Origin: Brevundimonas sp. Leaf363
GTDB lineage: Bacteria > Pseudomonadota > Alphaproteobacteria > Caulobacterales > Caulobacteraceae
DNA length: 64,000 nt
Assembly: GCF_001424025.1 (NCBI RefSeq)
Contig: NZ_LMPZ01000002.1
Location: 1,038,550-1,102,549 of the forward strand
Reading direction: 5' to 3'
Shown: positions 8,772 through 18,494 of the stretch, piece by piece
Position numbering within the stretch: position 1 is the stretch's first letter
Layout: each line of letters begins with the position of its first letter
Position numbers and translations under genes: made by a program
Notes under the pieces: generated by a model
Seen by the model: the letters and a program-made list of their open reading frames with translations, nothing else
Databases searched by the model: none
What the model was told of the DNA's origin: nothing

Positions 8772-9009
8772 CAAAGGCAGCGAAGCGAACTTCAGCGCGC
8801 ACCAATACGCGAAAAATATCGAGACCAATCAACGGCCGTCAGCTGAAATAGCCCGATCTGCCTGGCCAGGTCGGCGCCGCGCGTACAGTCGCCGGTCATC
8901 CGGTCTTTGAAATGCAGCGCGGCTCGACCAACCGCCGAACGCATCGGACGGTTCGAACGGGTCGAACGATCTGGACGGTTCGGACGGCGTTTTCGCCATC
9001 CAAGGGGGA
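8772..9009. other. Non-coding stretch downstream of cobS
   Basis: No convincing gene between the last repeat copy and the cobS stop. The only structure seen is a small direct repeat: GGACGGTTCG occurs at 8946-8955 and again at 8973-8982, with GTCGAACGA between. In many alphaproteobacteria cobT follows cobS here, but no cobT sequence is visible. Confidence 0.6.
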
Positions 9010-10014
9010 TCAGCCGATTTTCACCCGCGTCGCCGCCTCGGGCAGGTCCTCGCCGAACGCCCGCTGATAAAACTCCGCAATCGTCGGCCGCTCCAGCTCG
9101 TCGCACTTGTTCAGAAACGTCAGGCGGAAGCTCAAGCCCAGGTCGCCGCCGAAGATCTGGGCGTTCTGCGCCCAGGTGATGACCGTGCGGGGGCTCATGA
9201 CCGTCGAGATGTCGCCGTTCATGAAGGCGTTGCGGGTCATGTCGGCGACGCGGACCATGGCGGCGATCTTGCGGCGGCCCTCGGCGTCCTGCCACTCCGG
9301 GACCTTGGCGGCCACGATCTCGGCCTCCACGTCGTGGTCCAGATAGTTCAGCGTCGTGACGATGTTCCAGCGGTCCAGCTGGGCCTGATTGATCTGCTGC
9401 GCGCCGTGATACAGCCCCGTCGTGTCGCCCAGGCCGATGGTGTTCGACGTGGCGAACAGGCGGAAGAACGGGTTGGGCCGGATCACCCGGTTCTGGTCCA
9501 GCAGCGTCAGCCGACCCTGCGCCTCCAGCACCCGCTGGATCACGAACATGACGTCCGGGCGGCCTGCGTCGTATTCGTCGAACACCAGGGCGATGGGCCG
9601 CTGGATGGCCCAGGGCAGCATGCCCTCGCGGAACTCGGTGATCTGCTGGCCGTCCTTCAGGACGATGGCGTCCTTGCCGATCAGGTCGATCCGGCTGACG
9701 TGGCTGTCCAGGTTGATCCGCACCAGCGGCCAGTTCAGGCGAGCGGCGACCTGCTCGATATGGGTCGACTTGCCTGTGCCGTGATAGCCCTGGACCATCA
9801 CCCGGCGGTCGAAGCTGAAGCCCGCGGCGATGGCGATGGTGGTCTGGGGGTCGAACTTATAGGCCTCGTCGATCTCGGGCACGTGGCTGTCGCGCTCGAT
9901 GAACATGGGCGCGGTCATGTCGCTGTCGATCCCGAAGGCCTCGCGCAGCGTGACCTGACGGGTCGGCTCCAGTGTCAGCAGGGGATCGGGGGTGACGTCG
10001 AGGGGGGAGGCCAT
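9010..10014 (-). CDS. cobS: Cobaltochelatase CobS-like AAA+ ATPase
   Basis: A 334-residue MoxR-like AAA+ ATPase, close in length and sequence to CobS, the ATPase subunit that with CobT and CobN inserts cobalt into hydrogenobyrinate diamide in aerobic cobalamin synthesis. Visible signatures are the N-terminal FGIDSDM, Walker [10 protein letters not shown] (residues 76-84), Walker [14 protein letters not shown] (142-154), and the sensor region [13 protein letters not shown] followed by [17 protein letters not shown]. The C-terminal [19 protein letters not shown] is typical. The start is ATG 10014. It lies 31 bases after the GST gene in the same direction. No other cob gene is present in the window, so the protein may serve another CobT elsewhere. 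Confidence 0.88.
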   Translation of the reverse strand: MASPLDVTPDPLLTLEPTRQVTLREAFGIDSDMTAPMFIERDSHVPEIDEAYKFDPQTTIAIAAGFSFDRRVMVQGYHGTGKSTHIEQVAARLNWPLVRINLDSHVSRIDLIGKDAIVLKDGQQITEFREGMLPWAIQRPIALVFDEYDAGRPDVMFVIQRVLEAQGRLTLLDQNRVIRPNPFFRLFATSNTIGLGDTTGLYHGAQQINQAQLDRWNIVTTLNYLDHDVEAEIVAAKVPEWQDAEGRRKIAAMVRVADMTRNAFMNGDISTVMSPRTVITWAQNAQIFGGDLGLSFRLTFLNKCDELERPTIAEFYQRAFGEDLPEAATRVKIG

Positions 10015-10045
10015 GCGCAGCGATTAGCGGGTCCGCCCGAACCCC

Positions 10046-10693
10046 TCAATCCCGATCCGGCGCCCCGAGCGGGAAATAGCCCCGGAACGGCCGCGCATCC
10101 TCGACACAGCGCGCCACCGACGGCCGCGCCAGCAGTCGGGCGCGGTAGGCCTTGAGGTGTGTCAGCTCAGCCGGGATCGGATGCGTCCAGTCGGCGTAGA
10201 ACAGCGACGGCGCCGCCGCGCAATCGGCCAGGCTGAAGGTCTCGCCGCACGCCCAGGTCCGGCTCGCCATCCGCTCGTCCAGCCAGGCGTAGATCGTGTC
10301 CAGCCGCTTGCCGGCCTCAGCCACGCCGTACGGATCGCGGTCCGCCTCGGGGCGCAGCCTGTCGTAGATGAACCGCTGCTGGGGCGTGGAGACATGGATG
10401 TCGAAGATGCGGTCCATCATCCGCACGTCCACCGCCGCCACGGGATCGCTCGGGATCAGCGGCGCGATCGAGGCCTGCGTCGCCGCCAGATACTCGATCA
10501 CCGCCGTCGTCTCGACGATCACCCGCTCCCGGTCGACCAGCACGGGGAACAGCTTGAGCGGCCACAGCCGCGCCAGCTCGGCGTTGTTCTCGGGCTCTTC
10601 CAGGTTGGCGTAGTCGAACGCCACGTCGCCCTCATAGAGCGCGATCAGCGCCTTCCAGCTGTAGGACGAGAAGGGGTGGACGAAGAGCTTCAT
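10046..10693 (-). CDS. Glutathione S-transferase
   Basis: A 215-residue cytosolic GST. The N-terminal thioredoxin-like domain (MKLFVHPFSSYSWKALIALY, then FPVLVDRERVIVETTAVIEYL) contains the glutathione-binding cis-Pro and E-T/S motif; the likely catalytic residue is one of the Ser/Tyr at positions 9-11. The C-terminal helical domain carries the conserved ETFSLADCAAAPSLF N-capping/hydrophobic staple region. The start is ATG 10693; the open frame extends 12 codons upstream but runs through an operator-like palindrome. It lies between ohr and cobS in the same direction, and its pairing with ohr suggests peroxide or electrophile detoxification. Confidence 0.9.
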   Translation of the reverse strand: MKLFVHPFSSYSWKALIALYEGDVAFDYANLEEPENNAELARLWPLKLFPVLVDRERVIVETTAVIEYLAATQASIAPLIPSDPVAAVDVRMMDRIFDIHVSTPQQRFIYDRLRPEADRDPYGVAEAGKRLDTIYAWLDERMASRTWACGETFSLADCAAAPSLFYADWTHPIPAELTHLKAYRARLLARPSVARCVEDARPFRGYFPLGAPDRD

Positions 10694-10729
10694 GGGACCG
10701 GTTAGATTTCCTAACCGGTCCCCAGTCAA
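10694..10729 (-). promoter_or_regulatory. Promoter/operator of the GST gene: 12-bp perfect palindrome over a candidate leaderless promoter
   Basis: On the minus strand TTGACT (10729-10724) is followed after 17 bases by TCTAAC (10706-10701), a reasonable -35/-10 pair. The GST ATG begins only 7 bases after the -10, so a transcript would start at or next to the A of ATG and lack a ribosome binding site. A perfect inverted repeat covers this region: GGGACCGGTTAG (10694-10705) and CTAACCGGTCCC (10711-10722) with a 5-base centre. The palindrome touches the start codon. This geometry suits a dimeric repressor. A transcription terminator for ohr is the alternative, but no T-run follows. Confidence 0.55.
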
Positions 10730-10734
10730 GCGGC

Positions 10735-11163
10735 TCAGGCTGTCGTCAGACGCACATCGACGTTGCCGCGCGTTGCGTTGGAATAGGGGCAGACCTGGTG
10801 GGCGGCCTCGACGGCCTTTTGAGCGGTCTCGGCATCCAGGCCGTGGTCGCTGACGGTCAGGTCGATGTCGAGGTTGAAACCCTCGCCTTTGGTGTTCTTG
10901 CCGAAGCCGACGCCGGCGGTGACCTTGGTGTCCGGGCCGACAGGCGTGCCCAGCTTGCCCGAGACCAGCCGCAGCGCGCCCAGGAAGCAGGCGGCGTAGC
11001 CGGTGGCGAACAGCTGTTCAGGGTTCGTGCCGTCGCCGCCCTTGCCGCCCATTTCGGTCGGCGTGGACAGGCGCACGTCGATCTTGCCGTCGTCGGTGGT
11101 CGAGCGACCGTCTTCGCGGCCGCCGCCGCTGGCGGTCGATTGGGCGCGGTAGAGAACTTCCAT
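10735..11163 (-). CDS. ohr: Organic hydroperoxide resistance protein Ohr (OsmC family)
   Basis: A 142-residue thiol peroxidase that reduces organic hydroperoxides, normally recycled by lipoylated proteins. The two active cysteines are present: C59 in FATGYAACFLGAL and C125 in HQVCPYSNATRGN. The N-terminal MEVLYRAQSTASGGGREDGR is typical of Ohr rather than OsmC. The start is ATG 11163, with a purine-rich AAAAGGAG upstream. It follows pyrC-like by 17 bases and precedes the GST gene. No ohrR-type MarR regulator gene is adjacent, which is less usual. Confidence 0.95.
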   Translation of the reverse strand: MEVLYRAQSTASGGGREDGRSTTDDGKIDVRLSTPTEMGGKGGDGTNPEQLFATGYAACFLGALRLVSGKLGTPVGPDTKVTAGVGFGKNTKGEGFNLDIDLTVSDHGLDAETAQKAVEAAHQVCPYSNATRGNVDVRLTTA

Positions 11164-11180
11164 GGTGGCTCCTTTTGGGG

Positions 11181-12464
11181 TCAGGCCGCGTAAACGCCGC
11201 GACCCCCGACCCAGGTCCGAAGAACCTTGCCCTGAAGCCTTCGGCCGTCGAACGGCGAGTTCTTGGATTTGGAGCGTAGACGGTCCGCGTCAATGACCAC
11301 CGGAGCGCCCGCGTCGAAAAGAACCAGATCGGCCGGCGCGCCCTCGGCCAGCACACCCGCATCGAGACCCAGCAGTGTCGCCGGGCCGTGGGTCAGGGGG
11401 CGCAGAACGTCCAGCAGGTCCAGCCCCGCCTCGTGATGCAGAGTCAGGGCGGCGGGCAGGAGGGTCTCCAGACCCACGGCGCCCGGCGCGGCCTCGGCGA
11501 AGGGGCGGCGCTTGTCCTCGGCGGGGGCGGGGGCGTGGGCGGAGGTGATGGCGTCGATCAGCCCCTCGCGGACCGCCTCGATAAGCGCCTGCCGGTCGCT
11601 CTCGGCGCGCAGCGGCGGGTCCAGCCGGTAGAAGGTGCGGTAGTCGCCGATGTCCACCTCGTTGAAGCACAGGTGGTTGATCGAGACGCTGACGGCGATC
11701 TCCAGGCCGCGCGCCCGGGCCCGTGCCAGGGTCTCCAGCGCGCCCTCGGTCGAGATCTGGTCGACCAGGAAGCGGACGCCGGTCTGTTCCACCAGCGCCA
11801 GGTCGCGCTCCAGACCGATACGCTCGGCGATGGCGGGACTGCCGGACAGGCCCAGACGGGTGGCCATCTCGCCGGAGGCTGCGACCGCGCCTGCGCTCAG
11901 CCAGGGATCGGCGGGGCGGCAGGCGATCAGGGCGTTGAAGGCGACGGCGTAGCTCATCACCCGCTGCAGGGTGCGGCTGTTGACGATGATGCTGTCGCCG
12001 TCGGTGAAATACAGGGCGCCGGCCTCGTCCATCAGGCCGATCTCGGCCATCCGCTCGCCGCCCAGCTTCTGGGTCGCCGCGCCGGCCGCGCGGACATTCA
12101 CGAGATTCAGCGCCGCGCCGCGCCGCTGAATGAAGTCGATCATGGCCGGGTCGTCGACGGCGGGATCGGTGTCCGGCTGGACGACTATGGTCGTCACGCC
12201 CCCGGCCGCGGCGGCCAGGCTGGCGGACTTCAGCGTCTCCTTGGGCTCGGCGCCGGGCTCACCTGTCTTGACCCGGATGTCGATCAGGCCGGGCGCGAGG
12301 CAGCGGCCGTCTGCGTCGATGATGTCGAGGTTGGCGGGGGTGTTGGTCGCCGCGCCGCGCACCACCTCGACGATGTGGCCGTCCTGAACCAGCACGGCGC
12401 CGGGGCCGTCATAGTCGCTGGCGGGGTCCAGCAGACGGGCGTTGACGATGGCGAAGGCGGTCAC
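11181..12464 (-). CDS. Dihydroorotase-like protein lacking metal-binding residues (PyrC'/PyrX type)
   Basis: A 427-residue amidohydrolase-fold protein adjoining pyrB. Overall it follows dihydroorotase, but the residues that bind the two zinc ions are gone. The HxH of the PGxIDxHVHxREPG motif is R64-V-K66 ([13 protein letters not shown]). The later His positions are replaced ([11 protein letters not shown]; then [16 protein letters not shown]), and the metal-ligand Asp of the IATDHAPH motif is Ser ([12 protein letters not shown]). This is the pattern of the non-catalytic DHO-like subunits (PyrC' or PyrX) that assemble with aspartate transcarbamoylase. The GTG start overlaps the pyrB stop as GTGA. 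A separate active dihydroorotase must exist elsewhere if the organism makes pyrimidines. Confidence 0.85.
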   Translation of the reverse strand: MTAFAIVNARLLDPASDYDGPGAVLVQDGHIVEVVRGAATNTPANLDIIDADGRCLAPGLIDIRVKTGEPGAEPKETLKSASLAAAAGGVTTIVVQPDTDPAVDDPAMIDFIQRRGAALNLVNVRAAGAATQKLGGERMAEIGLMDEAGALYFTDGDSIIVNSRTLQRVMSYAVAFNALIACRPADPWLSAGAVAASGEMATRLGLSGSPAIAERIGLERDLALVEQTGVRFLVDQISTEGALETLARARARGLEIAVSVSINHLCFNEVDIGDYRTFYRLDPPLRAESDRQALIEAVREGLIDAITSAHAPAPAEDKRRPFAEAAPGAVGLETLLPAALTLHHEAGLDLLDVLRPLTHGPATLLGLDAGVLAEGAPADLVLFDAGAPVVIDADRLRSKSKNSPFDGRRLQGKVLRTWVGGRGVYAA

Positions 12465-13438
12465 TGGTCAACCTCGCGCCGCGCCGACAGGCTGGCCAGC
12501 ACGGCCATCCGGGCGGCGACGCCCATCTCGACCTGATCCTGGATCAGCGAGACCGACAGGTCGTCGGCGACGTCGGAATCGATCTCCACGCCCCGGTTCA
12601 TCGGCCCCGGATGCATCACCTTGGCTCCCGGCGCGGCCCAGGTCAGCTTCTCGCGGTCCAGACCCCAGAAGCGGAAATACTCGCGCGTCGACGGGACCAG
12701 CGCCCCGGTCATTCGCTCCAGCTGAAGCCTCAGCATCATGACCACGTCGGCGCCCTTCAGTCCCTCGCGCATGTCATGAAAGACCGGCACGCCCCAGTGC
12801 TCGGCCCCGCCCGAGGTCAACGTCGGCGGCCCGACCAGTCGCACCTCGGCGCCCATCATGGTCAGCAGGGTGACGTTCGATCGCGCCACCCGGCTGTGGG
12901 TCACGTCGCCGCAGATGGCGACGGTCAGCCCGCCGATCCGCCCGAAGGCGCGGCGCAGGCTGAGCAGGTCCAGCAGCGCCTGCGTCGGATGCTCATGCCG
13001 CCCGTCGCCGGCGTTGACGACCGCGCAGCCGACCTTCTGCGACAGCAACTCGGCCGCGCCCGACGCGCCGTGCCGCACCACCAGGATGTCCGGCTTCATG
13101 GCGTTCAGCGTCACCGCCGTATCGATCAGGGTCTCGCCCTTCTTCACCGAGGAGGCGGCGACCGGCATGGTCACGACGTCGGCGCCGAGGCGTTTTGCGG
13201 CGATTTCGAAGGAGGAGGAGGTCCGCGTCGAATTCTCGAAGAACAGGTTCACGACGGTGCGGCCGCGCAGCAGGTCCAGCCCCTTGGTCGACTGCCGGTT
13301 CATGTCGACGAAGGCGTCGCCCAGATCGAGCAGGTTCTCGGCCGCGACCGGATTCAGGTCCAGCGACGACAGGAAATGCGGGGTGGGGAAGGGCGCGAGC
13401 CGCGTCTGGATACGGTCGGTGACGTCGGCTTCGGTCAT
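12461..13438 (-). CDS. pyrB: Aspartate carbamoyltransferase catalytic subunit
   Basis: A 325-residue enzyme of the second step of pyrimidine synthesis, joining carbamoyl phosphate and aspartate. The carbamoyl phosphate motif [13 protein letters not shown] is intact near residues 65-77. [21 protein letters not shown], and the C-terminal [14 protein letters not shown] are also conserved. The start is ATG 13438, since the longer open frame upstream has no family similarity. No pyrI regulatory subunit is present; partnership with the adjoining inactive dihydroorotase is likely. It is transcribed after ruvX with a 34-base gap. Confidence 0.95.
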   Translation of the reverse strand: MTEADVTDRIQTRLAPFPTPHFLSSLDLNPVAAENLLDLGDAFVDMNRQSTKGLDLLRGRTVVNLFFENSTRTSSSFEIAAKRLGADVVTMPVAASSVKKGETLIDTAVTLNAMKPDILVVRHGASGAAELLSQKVGCAVVNAGDGRHEHPTQALLDLLSLRRAFGRIGGLTVAICGDVTHSRVARSNVTLLTMMGAEVRLVGPPTLTSGGAEHWGVPVFHDMREGLKGADVVMMLRLQLERMTGALVPSTREYFRFWGLDREKLTWAAPGAKVMHPGPMNRGVEIDSDVADDLSVSLIQDQVEMGVAARMAVLASLSARREVDQ

Positions 13439-13472
13439 TAAAGGGCGGCTATACGTTGCGGCGGACGCGGCC

Positions 13473-13937
13473 TCAAGCGCGAAGCCGATCAAGCGCGCCT
13501 TGCAGGATCCAGGCGGCGGCCGTGCGGTCCACCACATCGGCCCGGCGTTTGCGGGTCAGGTCCATTTCCTCGATCAGGAAGCGCTCGACCGCGCTGGTGG
13601 ACAGCCGCTCGTCCCAGAAGGCGACGTGGGTGGGCTGGATGCGGTCCAGGTTGCGGGCGAAGGCGCGGCAGGACTGGGCGCGCGGGCCCTCCGTCCCATC
13701 CATGTTCAGCGGCAGGCCGATGACCAGGGCGCTGGCGCTGCGGCCGCGCATCAGCTTCAGCACCGCCTCGGCGTCCTGGGTGAACTTGGCCTTGCGGATC
13801 AGCTGGATCGGGCTGGCGATCATCCGCGACGTGTCCGACGCCGCCACGCCGATGGTCTTCTCGCCCAGGTCCAGCCCCAGCCACGGCGTTCCGGGCGGGC
13901 AGGCGGCGGCGAGGTCGATCAGATCATGAACGGGCAC
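13473..13937 (-). CDS. ruvX: RuvX/YqgF putative pre-16S rRNA nuclease
   Basis: An RNase H-fold protein of the YqgF family, essential in many bacteria for 16S rRNA 5' maturation and once called a Holliday junction resolvase. Motifs: [17 protein letters not shown] with the first catalytic Asp, [32 protein letters not shown], and the C-terminal [10 protein letters not shown]. The start is uncertain: GTG 13937 gives 154 residues, TTG 13979 gives 168; neither has a good ribosome binding site. It heads the leftward run ruvX-pyrB-pyrC'-ohr-GST-cobS and diverges from a lipoprotein gene. Confidence 0.92.
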   Translation of the reverse strand: MPVHDLIDLAAACPPGTPWLGLDLGEKTIGVAASDTSRMIASPIQLIRKAKFTQDAEAVLKLMRGRSASALVIGLPLNMDGTEGPRAQSCRAFARNLDRIQPTHVAFWDERLSTSAVERFLIEEMDLTRKRRADVVDRTAAAWILQGALDRLRA

Positions 13938-14008
13938 GAGGGGGCGGTAGGGCTCGCCAACGGGCGAGTCAAAGGACAAGGTGAGGCAAATCGGAAAAGG
14001 AGCCCGCC

Positions 14009-14554
14009 GTGATCCGCGCCGTCCTCATCGCCTCCGCCGTCGCCCTGGCCGCCTGTGGCCAAGCCGAGCCGCCCGTTCAGGCGCCCGCGCCGGCTCCCGG
14101 AACCGAGCCCGGCTCGACACCGCCGTCGTCGCCCACGGCGCCGCCGCCGGTCACGGCCCCAGCGCCGCTGACGCCCGCGGGACCGGCGCAGGCCGTCGCG
14201 CTGAACGACCAGGCCGAACTGCAATGGTCCGCATCCGTCGTGAAGCTGCAGACGCTGGCCAGCGGCGCCAAGCTGTTCGGCGTGGCGGGGGGCGACCCGG
14301 CCATGAATGGGCTGCAGACCTATATCGGCTTCTTCGAGGATCCGGCGGACGGCTGGCGCATCTATCCGGTCGGCGACATCCTGGACTTCACCGTGCTGAA
14401 CCAAGCGCCAAATCGCGTGGACCTGCAGATCAGCGAAAGCGTGATGGACCCCGCGACGCAGGCGATCGGCAGCCGCACCCGCCGCGTCATCGTCGCCTGG
14501 ACGGGCCCGTCCGGGGTGGCGCCTACCGCGGTGACGGTGACGCCCGCGCGGTAA
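14009..14554 (+). CDS. Small proline-rich lipoprotein of unknown function
   Basis: A 181-residue protein with a lipoprotein signal: MIRAVLIASAVALAACGQ, with lipidated Cys at 16. A Pro/Ala/Thr-rich linker runs to about residue 60. A compact C-terminal domain follows (ELQWSASVVKLQTLASGAKL, then TYIGFFEDPADGWRIYPVGD). The GTG start at 14009 is preceded by AAAAGGAG at proper spacing. I do not recognise the domain. It is divergent from ruvX and about 76 bases upstream of gatC in the same direction. Confidence 0.75.
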   Translation: MIRAVLIASAVALAACGQAEPPVQAPAPAPGTEPGSTPPSSPTAPPPVTAPAPLTPAGPAQAVALNDQAELQWSASVVKLQTLASGAKLFGVAGGDPAMNGLQTYIGFFEDPADGWRIYPVGDILDFTVLNQAPNRVDLQISESVMDPATQAIGSRTRRVIVAWTGPSGVAPTAVTVTPAR

Positions 14555-14630
14555 CCGCCCCGTCCTTGTGAAATCAGGCCGCGACCGCTAGTCGTCCGGC
14601 CTCAATCCGACGTGCATTCTGGAGGGCCGC

Positions 14631-14918
14631 ATGGCCATCGACGCCGCGACGGTGCGCAAGGTCGCGCACCTCGCCCGCATCAAGACCCCCGAGGATCGGC
14701 TCGAGCCTCTGGCCGCCGAGCTGAATGGCATCATGGCCTGGATCGAGCAGCTGGGCGAGGTCGACGTCGAGGGCGTGGAGCCGATGACGTCGAACGTGTC
14801 GCAGCCGCTTCGTCTGCGCGACGACGTGGTCACAGATGGCGACAAGATCGCCGACGTCCTGGCCAATGCGCCGAAGTCGGCGGACGGCTTCTTCGTAGTT
14901 CCGAAGGTGGTCGAATAG
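14631..14918 (+). CDS. gatC: Aspartyl/glutamyl-tRNA amidotransferase subunit C
   Basis: A 95-residue GatC, the small belt-like subunit that stabilises GatA and GatB. It has the typical pattern [49 protein letters not shown] and the final [12 protein letters not shown] 14631 is preceded by GGAGGG. gatA begins 2 bases after its stop. Confidence 0.96.
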   Translation: MAIDAATVRKVAHLARIKTPEDRLEPLAAELNGIMAWIEQLGEVDVEGVEPMTSNVSQPLRLRDDVVTDGDKIADVLANAPKSADGFFVVPKVVE

Positions 14919-14920
14919 TC

Positions 14921-16399
14921 ATGGCCGACCTGACAAAATTGACCCTCAAGGGCGCCGTCGACGGCCTGAAGGCCAAGGACTTCTCCTCGGCCGAGATCAC
15001 GCAGGCCTTCCTGACCAACATCGAGGCCGCCAACCCGCGCCTGAACGCTTATGTCGAGGTCACGGCGGACAAGGCGCTGGCGATGGCCGCCGCGTCCGAC
15101 GCGAAGATCGCGGCGGGGCAGGGCGGAGTGCTGGAAGGCGCGCCGTTGGGCATCAAGGACCTGTTCTGCACCGAGGGCGTCCAGACGACGGCCGGCTCCA
15201 ACATGCTGCGCGGGTTCATCCCGCCCTATGAATCGACCGTCACCGCCAATCTGTGGCGCGACGGGGCTGTCATGCTGGGCAAGCTGAACATGGACGAATT
15301 CGCCATGGGCTCGTCCAACGAGACCAGCGCCTTCGGCCCGGTGGTGAACCCCTGGAAGTCGAAGGGATCGAACGCGGACCTGACGCCGGGCGGCAGCTCG
15401 GGCGGCTCGGCCTCGGCGGTGTCGGCGGACCTGTGCCTGGCCGCGACGGCGTCCGACACCGGCGGCTCGATCCGCCAGCCCGCCGCCTTCACCGGCACGG
15501 TCGGGATCAAGCCGACCTATGGCCGCGCCAGCCGCTTCGGCATGGTCGCCTTCGCCTCGTCGCTGGACCAGGCGGGACCGATCACGAAGACGGTCGAGGA
15601 CGCGGCGCTGCTGCTGACGTCGATGTGCTCGTTCGACGTGAAGGATTCGACCAGCCTGGACGTCGAGACGCCGGACTGGACGGCGTCGGTCGGCCAATCG
15701 GTCAAGGGCCTGCGCATCGGCGTGCCGGCCGAATACGTCGTCGACGGCATGCCGGAGGAGATGTCCAAGGTCTGGGCCGACGGCATCGAATGGCTGAAGA
15801 CCGCGGGCTGCGAGATCGTCTACATCAGCCTGCCGCACACCAAATACGCCCTGCCGACCTACTACATCGTGGCCCCGGCCGAGGCGTCGTCGAACCTGGC
15901 GCGCTATGACGGCATGCGCTTCGGCCACCGGGCCGAGGGCGCCAAGTCGCTGAACGACCTCTACGAGACCTCGCGGGCCGAGGGCTTCGGCAAGGAGGTC
16001 CAGCGCCGCCTGACCATCGGAGCTTATGTCCTCTCGGCCGGCTTCTATGACGCCTACTACGTCAAGGCGCTTAAGGTGCGTCGCCGCATCGCCCAGGACT
16101 TCGACAACGTCTGGGACAAGGTCGACGCCATCCTGACGCCATCGACCCCCTCGGCTGCCTTCGCCATCGGCGACAAGGAGGTCGATCCGGTGACCATGTA
16201 TCTGAACGACGTTTTCACGGTGACGGCCAACCTGGCCGGCCTGCCGGGCATTTCGGTGCCGGCGGGGCTGGATCCCAACGGCCTGCCGCTGGGCCTGCAG
16301 GTCATCGGCAAGGCGCTGGACGAGGCGACGGTGTTCCGCGTAGCGGGCGCGCTGGAGCAGGCGGCGGGGTTCACGGCACGCGCCGGGAAGTGGTGGTAG
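14921..16399 (+). CDS. gatA: Aspartyl/glutamyl-tRNA amidotransferase subunit A
   Basis: A 492-residue amidase-signature enzyme that hydrolyses glutamine and passes ammonia to GatB. The Ser-cisSer-Lys catalytic system is visible: the Lys in [13 protein letters not shown], and the serines in [20 protein letters not shown] and [39 protein letters not shown] conserved sequence follows. The length is normal. The three gat genes form one operon. Their presence implies that Gln-tRNA and/or Asn-tRNA are made by transamidation, as is usual in alphaproteobacteria. Confidence 0.97.
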   Translation: MADLTKLTLKGAVDGLKAKDFSSAEITQAFLTNIEAANPRLNAYVEVTADKALAMAAASDAKIAAGQGGVLEGAPLGIKDLFCTEGVQTTAGSNMLRGFIPPYESTVTANLWRDGAVMLGKLNMDEFAMGSSNETSAFGPVVNPWKSKGSNADLTPGGSSGGSASAVSADLCLAATASDTGGSIRQPAAFTGTVGIKPTYGRASRFGMVAFASSLDQAGPITKTVEDAALLLTSMCSFDVKDSTSLDVETPDWTASVGQSVKGLRIGVPAEYVVDGMPEEMSKVWADGIEWLKTAGCEIVYISLPHTKYALPTYYIVAPAEASSNLARYDGMRFGHRAEGAKSLNDLYETSRAEGFGKEVQRRLTIGAYVLSAGFYDAYYVKALKVRRRIAQDFDNVWDKVDAILTPSTPSAAFAIGDKEVDPVTMYLNDVFTVTANLAGLPGISVPAGLDPNGLPLGLQVIGKALDEATVFRVAGALEQAAGFTARAGKWW

Positions 16400-16408
16400 G
16401 CTGAACAG

Positions 16409-17914
16409 ATGACCGACACGATCAAGCCATCGACGTTCACCATCCAGGGCCGGACCGGGCCGTGGGAGCTTGTCATGGGGCTGGAGATCCACGCGCAAGT
16501 GGCGTCCAAGGCCAAGCTGTTCTCGGGCGCGGCGGTCGGTTTCGGCGCCGGGCCGAACGAGCAGGTCTCGCTGGTCGACGCCGGCTTTCCCGGCATGCTG
16601 CCGACGCTGAACAAGCACTGCGTCGAACAGGCAGTGAGGACGGGCCTGGGCCTGCGTGCGCAGATTAATCGCCGCAGCCAATTCGACCGTAAGAACTATT
16701 TCTATCCCGACCTGCCGACCGGCTATCAGATCAGCCAGCTGTTCCATCCGATCGTCGGCGAGGGCGTCGTCGAGGTCGAGGGCGAGGACGGGCAGTTCTT
16801 CAACGTCGGCATCGAGCGGCTGCACCTGGAACAGGACGCGGGCAAGCTGATCCACGACCTGTCGCCGACCGAGAGCTTCGTCGATCTGAACCGCGCCGGC
16901 ACCGCCCTGATGGAGATCGTCTCGCGGCCCGACCTGCGCACGCCGGACGAGGCGGTGGCCTATGTGAAGAAGATCCGGACCATCCTGATCTATCTGGGCA
17001 CCTGCGACGGCGACATGGAGAAGGGCAATCTGCGCGCCGACGTGAACGTGTCAGTGTGCCGGCCCGGCCAGTACGAGAAGTTCAAGGCGACCGGCGACTT
17101 CAGCCATCTGGGCACGCGCTGCGAGATCAAGAACGTCAACTCGTTCCGCTTCATCAACCAGGCCATCCACTACGAGGCCCGCCGGCAGATCGAGATCATC
17201 GAGGACGGCGGCAAGGTGGATCAGGAGACCCGCCTGTTCGACCCCGGCAAGGGCGAGACCCGCTCCATGCGGTCCAAGGAAGAGGCGATGGACTATCGCT
17301 ATTTCCCTGACCCTGACCTGCTGCCGCTGGAGCTGGAACAGGCGTGGATCGACGAAATCCGGGCCTCGCTGCCCGAGCTGCCGGACGAGAAGCGCCGGCG
17401 GCTGATGGCCGACTATGGCCTGTCGCAGTACGACGCTATCGTTCTGATCTCGGAGCAGGCCAAGGCGGACTACTTCGAGGCGGCTGCGAAGGGGCGTGAC
17501 GCCAAGCTCGTGGCCAACTGGGTGACGAACGAGCTGTCGGCGCGCCTGACGGCCGAGGGCAAGGACTTCGGCGAGAACCCGCTGCCGGCCGCCCATGTGG
17601 CGCAGCTGGTCGAGCTGATCGAGACCGGCGTCATCTCGTCCAAGATCGCCAAGGAGGTGTTCGACCACGTCTGGAACGGCGAGGGCTCGCCCGCCGAGGT
17701 CGTGGATACGCACGGCCTGAAGCAGGTCACGGACACCGTCGCCATCGAGAAGGCCGTCGACGACATCATCGCCGCCAACCCGGACAAGGCCGCCGCCGTC
17801 GCGGAGAAGCCCCAGGCCATCGGCTGGTTCGTCGGCCAGGTCATGAAGGCCACTGGCGGCAAGGCCAACCCGGCTGCGGTGAACGACATCCTGAAGGCGA
17901 AGCTGGGGTTGTAG
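16409..17914 (+). CDS. gatB: Aspartyl/glutamyl-tRNA amidotransferase subunit B
   Basis: A 501-residue GatB, the kinase-like subunit that activates the misacylated tRNA carboxyl group and amidates it. The N-terminal cradle contains [37 protein letters not shown] and the Zn/Mg site region. [12 protein letters not shown] and [11 protein letters not shown] follow near residues 210-250. The C-terminal helical YqeY-like domain ends [20 protein letters not shown] strong terminator lies 36 bases past its stop. Confidence 0.97.
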   Translation: MTDTIKPSTFTIQGRTGPWELVMGLEIHAQVASKAKLFSGAAVGFGAGPNEQVSLVDAGFPGMLPTLNKHCVEQAVRTGLGLRAQINRRSQFDRKNYFYPDLPTGYQISQLFHPIVGEGVVEVEGEDGQFFNVGIERLHLEQDAGKLIHDLSPTESFVDLNRAGTALMEIVSRPDLRTPDEAVAYVKKIRTILIYLGTCDGDMEKGNLRADVNVSVCRPGQYEKFKATGDFSHLGTRCEIKNVNSFRFINQAIHYEARRQIEIIEDGGKVDQETRLFDPGKGETRSMRSKEEAMDYRYFPDPDLLPLELEQAWIDEIRASLPELPDEKRRRLMADYGLSQYDAIVLISEQAKADYFEAAAKGRDAKLVANWVTNELSARLTAEGKDFGENPLPAAHVAQLVELIETGVISSKIAKEVFDHVWNGEGSPAEVVDTHGLKQVTDTVAIEKAVDDIIAANPDKAAAVAEKPQAIGWFVGQVMKATGGKANPAAVNDILKAKLGL

Positions 17915-17950
17915 CGCGCGGTTCAGCGCACCGTGTCATCAGCACGAAAA

Positions 17951-17980
17951 AGCCCGCCCGGATCGCTCCGGGCGGGCTTT
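17951..17980 (+). terminator. Rho-independent terminator after gatB (probably bidirectional)
   Basis: Perfect 12-bp stem AGCCCGCCCGGA / TCCGGGCGGGCT with loop TCGC, followed on the plus strand by TTTCTTG and preceded by GAAAA, so it can also serve the leftward rcnB-like gene ending at 18003. Confidence 0.9.
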
Positions 17981-18002
17981 CTTGTTCAGGTCGTGCCGGC
18001 GC

Positions 18003-18386
18003 CTAGTTGCTCAGCAGCGAGATGATCACGCCGGTGGCCAAAGCCGCCAGGACGATGTCGCCGGTGTCCGTGCGGTAATAACCGTAGCCGCGCGGCGGGG
18101 CGCGATAGCCGTAGCGTTGATAGTCGTTGATATACCAGTTGGACCGGTACTGGCGCGGCAGGGTCGCGCCGCGATAGTAGCGACGGGCCTCGCGGCGATC
18201 GTGACGGTATTCGCGACGATCCTGCCGACGCTCGTAGCGGTGGTCGCGGCGGTCCTCCCGACGCTCCCATCGTTCATATCGGCCATCGCGGTCGCGATCG
18301 TGACCCCAGGACTGCGCCGAAGCGGCCAACGGCGCCGAGACGGCCATGGCGGCGGTCAGTGCGCCGATCATCAGTGTCTTCTTCAT
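18003..18386 (-). CDS. RcnB-family periplasmic protein (copy 1)
   Basis: A 127-residue exported protein. The signal peptide is MKKTLMIGALTAAMAVSAPL with cleavage near ASAQS. A charged Arg/Asp/His-rich region follows (residues 26-70, mostly RRxDRR-type). The C-terminal RcnB-like domain has QYRSNWYINDYQRYGYRAPP and the hydrophobic TGDIVLAALATGVIISLL. In E. coli RcnB is a small periplasmic protein that modulates nickel and cobalt export. The family in alphaproteobacteria is broad and metal specificity is not shown. It is the first of three related adjacent genes. Confidence 0.85.
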   Translation of the reverse strand: MKKTLMIGALTAAMAVSAPLAASAQSWGHDRDRDGRYERWERREDRRDHRYERRQDRREYRHDRREARRYYRGATLPRQYRSNWYINDYQRYGYRAPPRGYGYYRTDTGDIVLAALATGVIISLLSN

Positions 18387-18494
18387 CTGTCAGTCTCCTT
18401 CGGCCGGTGTGGCGGCCTCTGTTGTCTTCCCGACTAGGGCGCAGGATGAACCTGCGCCCCTGAACCGGAACTGAACGAGATGTTTAGGCGGTCC

